From contig NC_134830.1 of the NCBI RefSeq assembly GCF_004210375.1, positions 65,636,326-65,700,325 on the forward strand: a DNA stretch of 64,000 nt. Direction: 5' to 3'. Origin of the DNA: Tachypleus tridentatus (Eukaryota; Arthropoda; Merostomata; Xiphosura; Limulidae). Below the pieces are notes generated by a model. The model worked only from the letters and a program-made list of their open reading frames with translations, made no database searches and was not told the origin of the DNA. The position numbers and the translations under genes are program-made. Positions 51,989 through 63,574 of the stretch are shown here, in pieces. Every line of letters begins with the position of its first letter. The stretch's first letter is position 1.

Positions 51989-52437
51989 CTAATCATTCTT
52001 CGTTGAAAATTACATGTCGCTGAACCATTAATTTAGAACCTATACATCAAAGAATAAAACCTGACGGATGAGTACAGTCTTGAGGAGATAAATTTATGTT
52101 TGTTATAGTCCTTCCGTGTTTACTTTATTTTGTTCGTGTTGATCTGGTGAGTCCAAAGCTAATCCTTTATCTTAATTTGAAAAAACACACAGTTTTCATA
52201 TATAAGCGGAAAAGATCATGGGAAAATATTAAACTATTAGTAGCCCATTAATTTCCTCATTGATTAAATAATGATCTACAATGACTGGAGTTATTGCTTA
52301 CGAAGAATAAGATATATAGTGAAGTTCTGAACAGCTTCAATAGTGTAGAAAGTCAGGGATTTGAAGTAAATATCTACTAAGTTCAGGCAGCAGAAAAAAA
52401 TTCCCAATCCTGTTATAAGAGGACGTCTCGTCGTCAT

Positions 52438-53746
52438 TCGATTTTCTGTCACGAGAAAATAAGTGGTGATTTTTCCTTTCCCTTTGACGTTCACCCGATC
52501 TCTGCATTTGGACACATACGGATAATTCTTCAGTCAAAGGTAGACATATTCTGTAACCTGAAAATGTAAATGAGAATCTCAGTATTTTAAATAAATAAAC
52601 AAAAGTAAAATCTCAACAATACTCAATCGGTTATAATTAAAACGGTAATATGTACAAAACACTTCAAAAACTCAATAATATTTGGATATACTGATTCACA
52701 TTAGTTTTCAATAACAAACACACCAAACAAAAATAACATTACTTTTTTTTGTTTTGTACTTAATTCCAATCAATGAAAAACTTAACACACAGTAACGTTA
52801 AAAGTATATTAACCACTATCAATTCTCATCATTGATTTCTAATATTTCATGTTATGAAATTACTAGGAAAATACAAAACTCTTTCACTAAATCTGTAGCG
52901 TAAGAAGTGTAGCTGGTAAAATTTAAAATTGCAGATACCTAAATACAGATTCTACACTATTACTTATATCATAAATATTATGTTTTCTTTAAATGCAACT
53001 TTTATCTTCATAAATATATAACAGATTCAAGAAGTAGATACGAACAGTCCTTGGATCAGTTAACATGAAAGTATGAGGATCAAAATGGCGTATCTTAAAA
53101 TTAATTCCGTAATATAAGCTTATTTCCAACCTGTTTCAAACGAAGTATTCATTTTACAAAATGATGTAAAATTTAACGATAAATAAAACAAATAAAGTAA
53201 TCTATTTAAGGTTTTCTAATACCAAATAATACACCATAAACTCAATCTTTTTTTCAAAGAAAATCAAAACCAGCTCAAATAACTATCACAGATAAGTTAC
53301 ACATTTTATTAAAAACTTTAAACGAATTCAGTATGAAAAATATTGTGCTAGAAAAAGAAATGTTAAAACAAGTCTACGAGGATTATTCTAGGCACGTTGT
53401 TTATAGAATGAGAAAGAAAAATTATAAGAAAGGCAATTTTAAATTGTGTTAAAATGTGAAGTTAAACAGTGATAAACATTACTCTGAAATAGAAGTTTCA
53501 ATAAAAACTGAACACAAACAAACAAAACAACTACAACAAGAAAGGAAGGTTTCCAAGCAATAACTTTACGTTAACTAATCTGTATCTGGAATGAATATCT
53601 GAGTGTGATTGGGTAATCCAACACTGCCCATTCTACTAACCACATTGACGATTTACCCCATATATCATATTGTGGTTTCTTGCTCCAATTGCACGAGCTA
53701 CAACTGGTCCTACGTTGATTCTTTCCCAAATAAAAATGAATGTTAT
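52438..53746 (-). pseudogene. Adenylyl cyclase, end of C2 catalytic domain, pseudogene
   Basis: Two minus-strand exons in order. Exon 53746-53599 reads RINVGPVVARAIGAR, then after a one-base loss KPQYDIWG, then in a third frame VNVVSRMGSVGLPNHTQ. These match the class III cyclase GINxGPVVAGVIGARKPQYDIWGxTVNVASRMxS motif, including the NxxxSR transition-state residues. The donor has become AT. Exon 52557-52438 follows a good acceptor (TTTTCAG) and reads VTEYVYL, stop, LKNYPYVSKCRDRVNVKGKGKI, TTYFLVTENR, the usual C2 ending with the VNVKGKG signature. Two frameshifts, a stop and a lost donor make it a pseudogene. Membrane adenylyl cyclases make cAMP from ATP. Earlier exons were not identified, although 59238-59061 on the same strand is a candidate. 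S1 lacks this region. Confidence 0.85.
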
Positions 53747-54169
53747 CTAAACTAGTTTTAAAGGATTCTTTAGAAAACTTCTTATCAGGATAATATTCAT
53801 CTATGTAACTATGTTGTATCCTTATGTAATTAATTATCAGGATGTGGGTGGGTCTTCAATAAAATTACGTTTGAGGATCGATACGTCCATGAAGAGGGTA
53901 CGAACAAATTTTCATTTTTACATTTTGCTTTATACAGTTTTTATGGGTATTTTTTCCACTACTTCACCACTGCAGGTGGGGTGGACTTTCACCTAATTTA
54001 CTACAGAGGCTCACTGGGCCCATGAGAATACACATAAAAATAGTATGGCATGTCTCTTTAAAATATACTTCATTATCTTTCATACACTCAGCCATGTAAT
54101 GTGAGACACATTTTTTCTGTTTTTTTTAAGTGATTGATAATTAAAGATGTAATTAGACTTTCATGTCAT

Positions 54170-55280
54170 CTAAATATAAATTACTTCTTGGCAACAAACA
54201 AACTTAAACAATTTTGTAACAAGTGATAATTTTTAACAGACACTGTACATCTAAAATAAAGGTAAGCATGTTTTGTAACAAAATATAATTATTAGAAGCA
54301 CGAATCTCTTAAAATAAACAAAGTGCCTTTCAAATGTAAGTGTATTATGGGTGACTTGACAGAATTTACCAATAAATGCCTGTTAAAAACATTATCAATA
54401 AGATCCACATCTCAGTCTAAAAGAAAATCAACAAATTGCATTTTAAAATTACATTATAGAGAAAAAATACCACTTGAACAAGAAATACATGTCTGTTACC
54501 AAGAAAACAAGAACTGCCAACACTTTATTCAAAGAGCAACATTGTCTTTTAAAGAAAAAACTAAAACAAATTATTATTATAAAACAATTTCCAACTTTCT
54601 CTAAGATTTCAAGATTTTCAAAAAACGTGCAAGTCATAATTGCCGTTAAGCCTTTATTTGATACTAGTTGTTAATATTCTTCCGTTAAATAACATTTTAG
54701 AGTGTTCTCAATTATACTGTTCACAGAACAGATTATGTCAGAAAATTATTTGTTAAAATCATGAAAGACCAGATTTAATAAATCCAAAACTTCTCGTTTT
54801 CTTATTTATGATTCTTAATATTATCAACCTGTATAACTTTATATAACTAAAATATTTACATTTTAAACATACAGTGTGATTGTGAAATCTATCTTACTGA
54901 GGTTTCTTGTTTACTTAAAATTTAATTTATGTTCTTAATGAATTTTCAACTGTCGAAATGTTAACAGGATTTCTAATAATAACTAAGAACAATCATACGA
55001 CTATATTACATTAGGAATTCTTATTCTATTCTACAATCATTCATTTTATCAGTCATCTACATTACACATTCTAGTAATATTCTAAGCTATCACTCAGTAA
55101 GAAGAGTGAATACTATAATGTATTATTTATCAAGTGACGATTTTCGAAAGTAACTTTGTTAGTATCGCTCAAAATATATACATGTGTTACATCCTGTTCC
55201 ATAACTTATAGAAGCAGTTTATTTTTTATTTATTTTCCCTGTTTATTGGTACGACCAACTTCGTGATATATTATATACGT
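54170..55280. other. No recognised gene
   Basis: Start of the stretch present before D and missing before B. A 93-codon + frame at 54323-54604 is lysine-rich and overlaps other frames. It has no splice or start context that would make it convincing. Confidence 0.4.
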
Positions 55281-55284
55281 AAAC

Positions 55285-55490
55285 ACCAAAGGTGCATTGT
55301 GCTTATTTTGGTAGATACACGTGCAGATGCTTATTTTGTTACATGTGTGCGAATGTTCTCATTTTGGTAGCTGCAAGCGAAGGTGTTGAATTTAGTAGCT
55401 GCACGTTGAGATGCTAAATTTTGGTAGATACACGCACAGTGCGAAAATTAGAACATGCACACGCAGATGCTTATTTTGGTAGATGAGATG
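55285..55490. repeat. CpG-containing minisatellite M2, same family as M1
   Basis: About seven units of 28-29 bp such as TTATTTTGGTAGATACACG followed by TGCAGATGC, with one AAATTAGAACATGCACACGC-type unit. The two unit types are the same as at 31875-32430, 23 kb away. Confidence 0.82.
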
Positions 55491-55499
55491 CAATGTAAA

Positions 55500-57440
55500 T
55501 CACAGGTTGTATCCCATCTTTAATCAATATATTCGAACTAGAAAAACAGTCCTACTACTTAGTGCAATTCCATATGGGACTGACACTAGGACATAAGACC
55601 TAACAAGATAAAGTATTACTTGCAGATGGAAAGATTTGTTTGTTTCGGAATAACGTGAACAAATATATTTATTATGACATTTCACAGTAAAAGGATGTTA
55701 TAAATGTTTATACAAAGATCAAATAAATAAAGTAGGCTTCATATACTGGTAAAAAGTAAGTAGTTTGTGGGATTTATATCAATAGTCCTTTAATCATCTT
55801 TAATAATCTAAAACACTTTTCATCAGGTCAAAAGTAATTATCCCTTTTTACTGAAGAAACGAAGTGGTTATTTATTTCTTCATTGAAATTCGTGCCTTGC
55901 TGAAGAAAACAAATTAATATATAAATAAACGCATGAATATAACTTATTTGCTTTCAGTATTCTCAGAATTACTTCAACAACCATTGTTAAACACTATGAA
56001 TCCTATAAGTAATACTTTAAACGTTTTCCTTGATAACAGTCATCAAGAACTATATCGTTTATTAGCAGAAAAGAAAGCTTGAACAGATTCAGGCCAACAA
56101 AAGTTATCAATATAACTTTAGAAAGAATTGTTTGTTATTATCAACCGCAAGTCCAACACGTTGTACGCAACGTTTTAGGTGTTAGGCTATCAACAAATAA
56201 CAGTAATAAACAGATTATTAAAAAATAATAAGAAAATTTAGTAGTTACTTCAGACTTCTTTGGGAATAAAATCTTAAAAAGTATGAAATATGTAACTACA
56301 TTTAAACGTCTGATAAATTGTTCATTTGTATCGTTAACATAATACTATTTTCAAAATAAGCAATACAGTTAACTTATTTGCTTAATTATTTTCATTAAAC
56401 CAGCATGGATAATAAATGTAATTTTTAGTATTAACAGTAAAAGGCATTAAGTTTGTGTGTTTACATGAAGACAGAAAATCGATCAGAATGAGTAAATTAT
56501 CATTATTTTAAAAGATGTTGATTCTAATCATTTGGTAAATATTTCGGAACACCTTTTAACAAATATTAATTAACCTAGTAATACAGTGTAGGAACTTCAC
56601 ATGACGTTACTGAGGTAAACAGCATGTAGATTAAGTTGTAGTTCCACTTGTAATAGGATGTAGTAATATTACATGGGAATACTTCCGTAATGGTGGGGTA
56701 AAACGGTTCACTATTAAAACCAAAAAGTAACAATGAATTCAGTTTTAATAATTTTATGTTGAGTTAAGAAGATATGATATTTCTGTAATACAACTAATAT
56801 ACGTATCTAAGTAAATATGTTGTGATGAAGCACTTAATAATATTGAAATTAATTTTTCTACAACATCAGTTAATGTAACTCTCAACCTCAGTTTCAAGTG
56901 AAGAGAAATCTAGTTCTGTTTTATAAACTATTTCTGAATATCGCATTAGAAACTGTCATTCATTGATTCAAGAATAGAAAGCTGCATGTTTCTGTTCAAT
57001 TTTGATAAATTTATATTAACTCTTATAAATATTCGTAGAAAGGAATCTACAGCTCAGAGAATGACGAAACAGATTTGCTTTTCAAAACTTTGTTACTTAG
57101 AAGAGTTAACTAAAGTTTTACGGTGAAAATGAACAAACAACTTAACTGTAAAAATACGCAATGAATAATGAACAAACCTGCTTTATTTGGTTTTTCTCTT
57201 TCAAGATGTGTTAAGTTCTCAAGACTTCATACTTTTAAAATAAACTCGCCTAATGCCACATGTCTTGTAAATTTGTCTATAACATATCTTGGCGTGACAT
57301 AGGAAAGGTGTTTTGTAAATTAGAAACATTTTATTAGAAATTGCATTTAGAAAACAACATATTGATTACTATTTTAATTGGAAAACCAATAAAAGGTATC
57401 AATTAATATAAAAATATAGATATAAATACCCAGTAACAGT
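55500..57440. other. No gene seen
   Basis: AT-rich on both strands with no exon, SINE or repeat recognised and no paralogue elsewhere in the window. Confidence 0.45.
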
Positions 57441-57451
57441 ATTATTTACAG

Positions 57452-57642
57452 GTGACAGGACATAACTGTGTTGTGGAAGGTAGACTCAGGATAACAACAG
57501 TGGTAATACCTATACTTCAAACAGACCAGACGCATGTGCTTATCAGCTGTCTCAAGGATAAGGGAAGAAGTGGAAACGACAACGTTACAGTGACACGCAC
57601 AAGAGACGATTACTTCATAGTTCCGTCAAGTGACACCAGAGG
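57452..57642 (+). CDS. Candidate internal exon of an unrecognised gene
   Basis: A clean acceptor (TATTATTTACAG) at 57440-57451 and a consensus donor (GTACGT at 57643) enclose 191 bp with one open frame (63 codons plus two bases). It is distinctly less AT-rich than its surroundings. The product begins VTGHNCVVEGRLRITTVV and continues QTDQTHVLISCLKDKGRSGN and DNVTVTRTRDDYFIVPSS. It has two cysteines and one N-glycosylation sequon (NVT), suggesting a beta-rich extracellular domain, but I do not recognise the family. No partner exon was secured. A short acceptor-flanked frame at about 58091-58141 (GAYINGRCSSYK) could be another piece. Confidence 0.45.
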
Positions 57643-57649
57643 GTACGTT

Positions 57650-59055
57650 GGTTTTACAATTATCAATAATGAAAGGTTATTCTCACGATTACTGTTTCAC
57701 ATTAGGTGTAAAATATTAAAATCTCCAATTAATTTAACAACTTTAAAAATGTTTATAATATATTTAACTACATATGTGTAACAAATGCACAGTGTTTCTG
57801 TAGGTAGATAGTGATCGACTAGCCTATAGTATTTCACTTTATTTACACAGCATACATTTTACCCACACTTCGCAAGTAGAAAACGGATTTATCGTAATAA
57901 CATCTCTAAATATCATGTAATACTTTACCTCTCCATCTTTCTTGTTTCATCTTATACACGTGTTGCACCAGTCTAGATTTATGGGTAAAATACATTCGAT
58001 TGCTTTAACTATACATACAGTAGAGGGAAATTTATTGTGTATAACAGCAACTTAGTTCTTCAGAAAATTTTAATTTTACTTATATTGTCAGCTACAAAGG
58101 CTGACGGTGCTTACATAAACGGACGGTGTTCTTCTTACAAGGTCTAAGTTTCTAAAAGCGGTTAGTCTTACTGTGCTTATTATGTGTGTTTTACAAAGTT
58201 TTATGGTATTTCTCTGAGCGGACAGTGTTACTATATTTCTGCAGCACTGAAAACAAATTTAAAATCTCTCAACTGATATTTCAGAATGAATATTTTTTCA
58301 TTCATATATTCAATTTTTTTACATGTGTTTCACAAATATAGATTGTAGTACTAACATTCAATAACAAATGGTAAATCATTTCACTAAGGTTACTGCTGCT
58401 AGGGTAGATGGTATTTTTAAAAACATGTAGTTTCATGATGCACGATCGTAAGGTGTCTCAAGCGTCTCAAGATATGATTAGGTCATCAACACTGAAGTCT
58501 AGAATTAATTATATATCCTAAAGAGTTACAGTTACAACCATTATTTTAATAAAACAACTGTTATAGTTTTTCTCTAAATACTGTCTTAATTTATCCATTA
58601 TTTGAACGAGGCAAACATTATAACCTATATATATATAGAAGAAGATAGTTCATACGGTTATTTGAATTTTGAAGTATCAATTTAGTTCTCATTAACATAC
58701 TGATTATAGTTTTTTAATTATATATTTAACTTGTGCGACACACATTTTGTATTTCCTTTACTTTTGAAACACCTATTACAAATTCATTTTGTTTGTATAG
58801 ACATTATACAAATATTTCATGTACAGCTTTATACACTGATTTTTTTGAAAACTTTAAGAAATATATGCAAATAGTTATGTTTAACTGTTTTTTTTTACAT
58901 TTCTGGAGATATTTCACAAATTTTTTCCTAAAGATTGTTTTTGTTCGATAAGTAATATTCTTATCATTTAGAAAAACAAATATTTAATACAGATATCTAC
59001 ATTTTAAAAATATTAATTTTAAGACATTTTTGCTATCAAAATGATGAAATACTGA
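57650..59055. other. No clear gene
   Basis: 58090-58250 contains three loosely similar stretches around GACGGTGCTTACAT, GTTAGTCTTACTG and GGACAGTGTTACT, perhaps a degenerate repeat. Nothing else was recognised. Confidence 0.35.
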
Positions 59056-59060
59056 TTTAC

Positions 59061-59238
59061 CTCATCCTCGTATAGCTCACAGACGAATTATCTACATTCT
59101 GATAATACATAGATTCCTTCTGGTGCCACTCTAAAACTATAACGTCATCGTCTTTACTACTTCCCTGAGACAGCCACGCAATATGGCAATTGAAATATAT
59201 AAGGGTAACTATTGAGGCCCATATATTGGAAAAAAACT
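59061..59238 (-). CDS. Candidate internal exon with a membrane segment, minus strand
   Basis: On the minus strand a strong acceptor (ATTTTTGTTACAG) is followed by 178 bp open in one frame (58 codons, start phase 2 bases, end phase 2 bases) and a good donor (GTAAATC). The product has a hydrophobic stretch, FFSNIWASIVTLIYFNCHIA, followed by a polar segment SKDDDVIVLEWHQKESMYY and an NSS glycosylation sequon, which fits a membrane helix leading into an extracellular loop. It lies 5.3 kb upstream, on the same strand, of the adenylyl cyclase C2 remnant and could be a transmembrane exon of that gene, but I cannot match it to a known cyclase loop. Confidence 0.45.
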
Positions 59239-59249
59239 CTGTAACAAAA

Positions 59250-60345
59250 ATATAAATCTAAGCTAGCTTCAAAGAGATTTATTAAATATATGCTATCCCT
59301 GAACTCAGACTCAGGAAATGTAGTTTTCCGAACTGTATATGATCTAAGTAAAATAACAAATTTGTTAAGTTTCTCAAAAGCTACATAAATGTTTGATATT
59401 TCATTGGTTTTAAGCTTTCATTGTCTTTGGTAAATATACGGCAAAAGCTACATTTATTTATTCTTTACGAAGTTCTTGACTGTTTATTTCATGGAGTTTC
59501 ACACAAGTTTGATGCAACATCGTTTTATAATTTTCATATTTTATTTTATGATTAATTTTTATGATACGATTAAGCCATTAAGTGTCGTGAGAAGCCCGTG
59601 AATACTTTTTAATATTAGAATACGCTGTCAAAGTGTGGAGCATTGATAAAGTTCAGGTAGTTATTTCAGATCTCGTATCCAGCAATTCAGAAAAGATAAA
59701 GTAGTTTATAATAACCGCAAAGTTGATACCTTCCTCAAATAAATTTTATACGGTACTTCCACAAACAGAAATATTAATTAGGCATATAATTTTATATTGG
59801 AGATTATACACCACTGCACAAATTTACAAATGTTTATTTCAAATAACCAAGCTAAGAAAATAAACAAAACTTTATATTTTTTTCTTGCCTTTATGAATAA
59901 AAGCCCATAGAAAATAATATCAGAGCACGTGTAGCATATGTTGAATCCAATTTGTTAGTGGTTTTATTTGTATACCTAAAAATCTAATATTACATTTTTA
60001 TATAATGGTTGACTCGCTCCTTTGGAGAGTATCTGTACCTATGAAAAGTTTGCGTTTACTCTGTAAAAATAAAGTTATCTCTATTGTTTAATCAAACTTG
60101 TGACACCAGGAGAGCGTTCACATTCTGAAGTTAAAAAGTAAAGTCAAACTAAATACCGTTCTAAAATAATGTATGGTGGAGTTTCAATAAAATGCATATA
60201 CTTTTATTGAAGTATTTTCTTTATTTCTATATCATAAAAGATTATTCTCAGCTGCGATAAACTGCCGTACATGACTGGTATTGTGACCACTCTTACAAGT
60301 GGGTAATTGAATTGAGTTTATTGTATTATGATGTAACTTTCTATG
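59250..60345. other. No gene seen
   Basis: No exon, repeat or RNA gene was recognised on either strand. Confidence 0.45.
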
Positions 60346-60351
60346 TATTGA

Positions 60352-60513
60352 ACATGTTCCTTTTTTTTATTTCCCCAATTGTATGACTGGCCTCCTGAAG
60401 TGTCATTATCAACTATTCTGACCTATCTTAAATCAGAATCAGTGATTTTGGCGTGCAAAAGTGTAGAACTGGTGAATTCCCATTCGTTGTTGTTGGAAAG
60501 GCCAAAGCAGTAG
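60352..60513 (+). pseudogene. F-box-like fragment
   Basis: 53 open codons include QLYDWPPEVSLSTILTYL, then CKSVELVNSHSLLLERPKQ and TAG. The pattern (D)WPPEV-L--IL-YL----V-LACK-V resembles an F-box (PPEV-L-IL-YL------VCK-W) without the usual tryptophan. There is no start codon or clear splice site, so it is a fragment if real. Confidence 0.25.
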
Positions 60514-60754
60514 TTTAAGAATATCGATATATATCATTAACTATTTGAAAGGATAGTTTTGTGTTTTTTTTTTATTTTAAATCAAACAGCCGAATTAATA
60601 TGTTTTATTCCGGTACAACTTAACTTTTCTGTCATCACATCCACTAGCAGATTGAATGAAACTGAATTTCAATGAATTCATCTTTATTACTGATTAGTAA
60701 TCAGTGAACTCTGCTTACGCAACTTATTACAAACTGACCAAGTACCTGACAACT

Positions 60755-60797
60755 TATATAAAATCAGTTTTTTTTTTGTCGAAAAAGGAAGTTCAGT
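60755..60797 (+). promoter_or_regulatory. Candidate core promoter of SLC18B1 copy D
   Basis: TATATAAAAT at 60755-60764 is followed by an arthropod-type initiator TCAGT at 60793-60797. The spacing (about 40 bp) is somewhat long. A GTATGT donor at 60857 could end a non-coding first exon spliced to the acceptor at 61558. Copy B has lost this whole region. Confidence 0.3.
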
Positions 60798-61558
60798 TCT
60801 ATTCTCTATTCTCACTGCACTATAAACTTCGGTCAGAGATTTCCACAGCGGAACAAGTATGTGTAAATTTCAGTTTTATCCCTAATGTCCATTTGGCAAC
60901 GAAAATAAGATCACTTAGAATAATGCGGTCACACTTGTCACGACTTGTCAACTGTTTATGACGTTATGTTATAGTTGTTATTTCCAAGCCAAAGAGGTAC
61001 CAGTTCCTGAAAACATTTGCTCACACAAAGTGTCCCATTGAACACTGCTGTTGTTTTTGTAGGCGCCGGAACAGTACACTAATGCACAACACGTACGTGA
61101 TTATTATCTTGTTCATACCACGTGATATTAAAAACCACATTACTATACAATGAGAAAGAATCCAAAACTCACATATTTTCCTATTCCTTTCACATTCACT
61201 GCTAAGTTGGAAAGCTTACGTTACAAGTATGTTTTGATACAAATCTTTAGTTATCGTTTTTTGAATTTTTAGTTCTTATTCTTTACAACTTGTGAAAACA
61301 TGTTTTTTTCGCTATTCTATGAATTCTCCGCATCAAACCTAACTATGTATATGACGTATATTTATATTCCTTACTATAGCTTAAGTGACTACCTCATTTC
61401 ATTAACGATGTAGTAATTCATCGCATAACATTATTTTACTATAAACATTTATTGCTTATATCACAAACTATTATATGTTATAAGGTTAAATTTAAACTAA
61501 AATAATTATTTCCTGCAAACGTTAACACGTAAATCAGCTATTGAGATTAATTTTGCAG

Positions 61559-62017
61559 TTACGTTGTCATTTTGACTGGGATGAATATTTGGCCTCTTCG
61601 TTTTTCCAAATGATGACGTCATTTTCCGTGTCAACAACACGTGAAACGGTATCGAAATATTCTAAAATCGGTTATTCTTCTCCGGGACCAGTAAAGGAAG
61701 AAACAATTCCTTCAGCAACTTATGAGAACAAGCATAACCTGTTGGAATCCAAAACTTCTGACAGAAATGTTAAAACAACTGACTTATTGAAACTTTCTTC
61801 TTATACTAATTGTGAAAATTCAGAACGTTTGTATGATCCAGATGAAAACTATTTGCCTGATCAATCACAATCATCTCCTTTAATAAGCCATGATCTTGGA
61901 AACAAAAAGAAGCGCTGGATTACGAAACGTCAGGCTCTAATTTTATCCCAGATCTGTTTCGCTTTCACCTGTCAAGCCAGTTCTTACGCTCTTGTTTTCT
62001 CCTTCTTCCCTAAAGAG
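61559..62017 (+). CDS. SLC18B1: SLC18B1-like copy D, first coding exon (gene continues beyond window)
   Basis: Acceptor TTTTGCAG at 61551-61558, donor GTACTT at 62018. The coding start is ATG 61610 or the adjacent ATG 61613, the first in-frame ATGs of the exon. This gives 136 intact codons ending in phase 0. Residues 1-100 form a polar, Ser/Thr-rich cytosolic N-terminus (SPGPVKEETIPSATYENK; PDQSQSSPLISHDLGNKKKR). It is followed by TM1 and the family hallmark: KRQALILSQICFAF...SSYALVFSFFPKE, where relatives continue AEKKG. The long N-terminal extension is unusual for the family as I know it. There are no lesions, unlike copy B. The next exon lies beyond 64000, so intactness of the whole gene cannot be judged. 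Confidence 0.8.
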
Positions 62018-62019
62018 GT

Positions 62020-63570
62020 ACTTGTGCTTTTTTCTTCATTTCTTATTGAACTGATAGAGGTAAAGTAAACAATTCTGACAACTAAATCAAAAACAAAAAT
62101 GTCGCACATGATTAAAACCCAAACTTAAGGTATAAACTAGAAATAAGGTGAAATGTAACAGAGAAAGGGAAGAAAGAAGAGAAATATATTCTACACAGCA
62201 GTAATGGCAAGCTATAAATTATATTTAACCTCTAATAATAAACCTCAAGTGTGCGATAAAAGTATATCTAAAGATAAATAAAAATTAGAAAAAATCATGT
62301 AAATAAGAGTATTCAAAAACACGAACTCTTGCATGACAAATCTCGTATTTTAGCGTTATAAGTCCGTGACTTGCCACTTTCATACCATAAAACAAAATTG
62401 TTTGTTAAATTGTTGTTGCTGTTGTTTATTATTTTCGCGCAAATATACACGAGAGTTATCGAAGCTAGCCGTCCGTAATGTACTAATGTAAAACAAGAGG
62501 GAAGGCAGATAATTATCACCACCCACAACCATCTTTTGGGCGCCTTTCTTTCCCAGCTAATAGTGGAATTCACCAATCATTTGGTCATAACAGGCCATTA
62601 AGACAAAAGGAAGGAAAGATAACTGAACAATACAATGAAAATAGATGACCACAGCTCGGGTGTTTAAAATGATACAATGTCATTAAATGCAATAACTGTC
62701 ACGTACTTGTATAAAAATAATATTGAAACGTAAAACGTCCTTGTCATCAATTAATACTGTAAGATGAATTGTCTGAAATAGCCGTCATTAACTTTAAAAT
62801 AATAAACTAGAAGTATGACAGAAATTCAACATTGAATGCTGCCACATCTTGTCTACGATTTTTGTTTTTACTTTTTTGTTTGAATAAACATTTAAACATA
62901 ATCCCAAAAGTGACGATGTTGCTGTTACCGTTGTCGTCCTTTTAATAACTGAACAATATAGTTGTGTAAATACGTACATGATTGTTTAATATTTTAAACA
63001 TATTCCTTCTTTATAGTTTTCATTTTTGAAATCTGAAACATCTCATTTTTGGAGAAATTTTAATCGTTTCATTTATTGCTTTGCTATAAAACTACTTACT
63101 AGTTATTAAATTAATTATTTTTGTGTTTGTTTCTGAGATCTGGGTTTTCATAATAATAAAATACGTTTCATTTAAGGCAGAGAGAAAAAAAATGACGTCA
63201 ACACAGTACGGACATCTTTACAGAGCGCCTTCTTTGATTAAAATATTACTTTCTCCAATTATTTTCAAAATGTTAAGATCTGTTTAAGTAATAGAAGTTG
63301 AATTAATTGTTTAAAAATTTTTTGTTACTCTAGAGCTCATGTAATTCGATGGTAAACTACGTTTCATAGCTACAACAAATACCATTTCCAAGCTATCAAT
63401 AATAGTAGACCTGATTAGAATAATTTTTCAGTAACAGTGTACAGAATGATATCAAACATTTCTTAAGAAAAAAATTATCAAAGTAAAAGTTCAATTATTT
63501 TACTTCTATAATATTTATTAAAACTTAACAACACGATTTCACGGATGTAATCAACAAATCACATGATAGC
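62020..63570. other. Copy D intron 1
   Basis: Follows copy B 18830-20180 with moderate divergence. Holds the shared family 1 SINE at 62420-62590 (-), which creates an 87-codon minus frame. No exon was seen. Confidence 0.55.
62420..62590 (-). repeat. SINE family 1, partial, shared with copy B
   Basis: Same insertion as 19130-19290. Contains GCTAGCCGTCCGTAATG and GAGGGAAGGCAGATAATTAT. Confidence 0.7.
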
Positions 63571-63574
63571 CAAA

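Larger units (their letters stand above)
42180..54160. repeat. Spacer S2, paralogue of spacer S1
   Basis: This is the second copy of the inter-gene spacer, following pseudogene C. Order and orientation match S1 except for a local inversion near 51330-51450, two young SINE insertions (47176-47456 and 50383-50659) and several indels. It keeps adenylyl cyclase C2 sequence that S1 has lost. Sequence identity varies by segment and indels are frequent, suggesting an old duplication evolving neutrally. Confidence 0.8.

Noticed and set aside
54323..54674. 93-codon lysine-rich plus frame with two overlapping frames
   Set aside because: Three overlapping frames on two strands; no splice signals or family resemblance, so I treat it as chance.
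62313..62576. 87-codon minus frame
   Set aside because: It is the reverse SINE at 62420-62590 read through.
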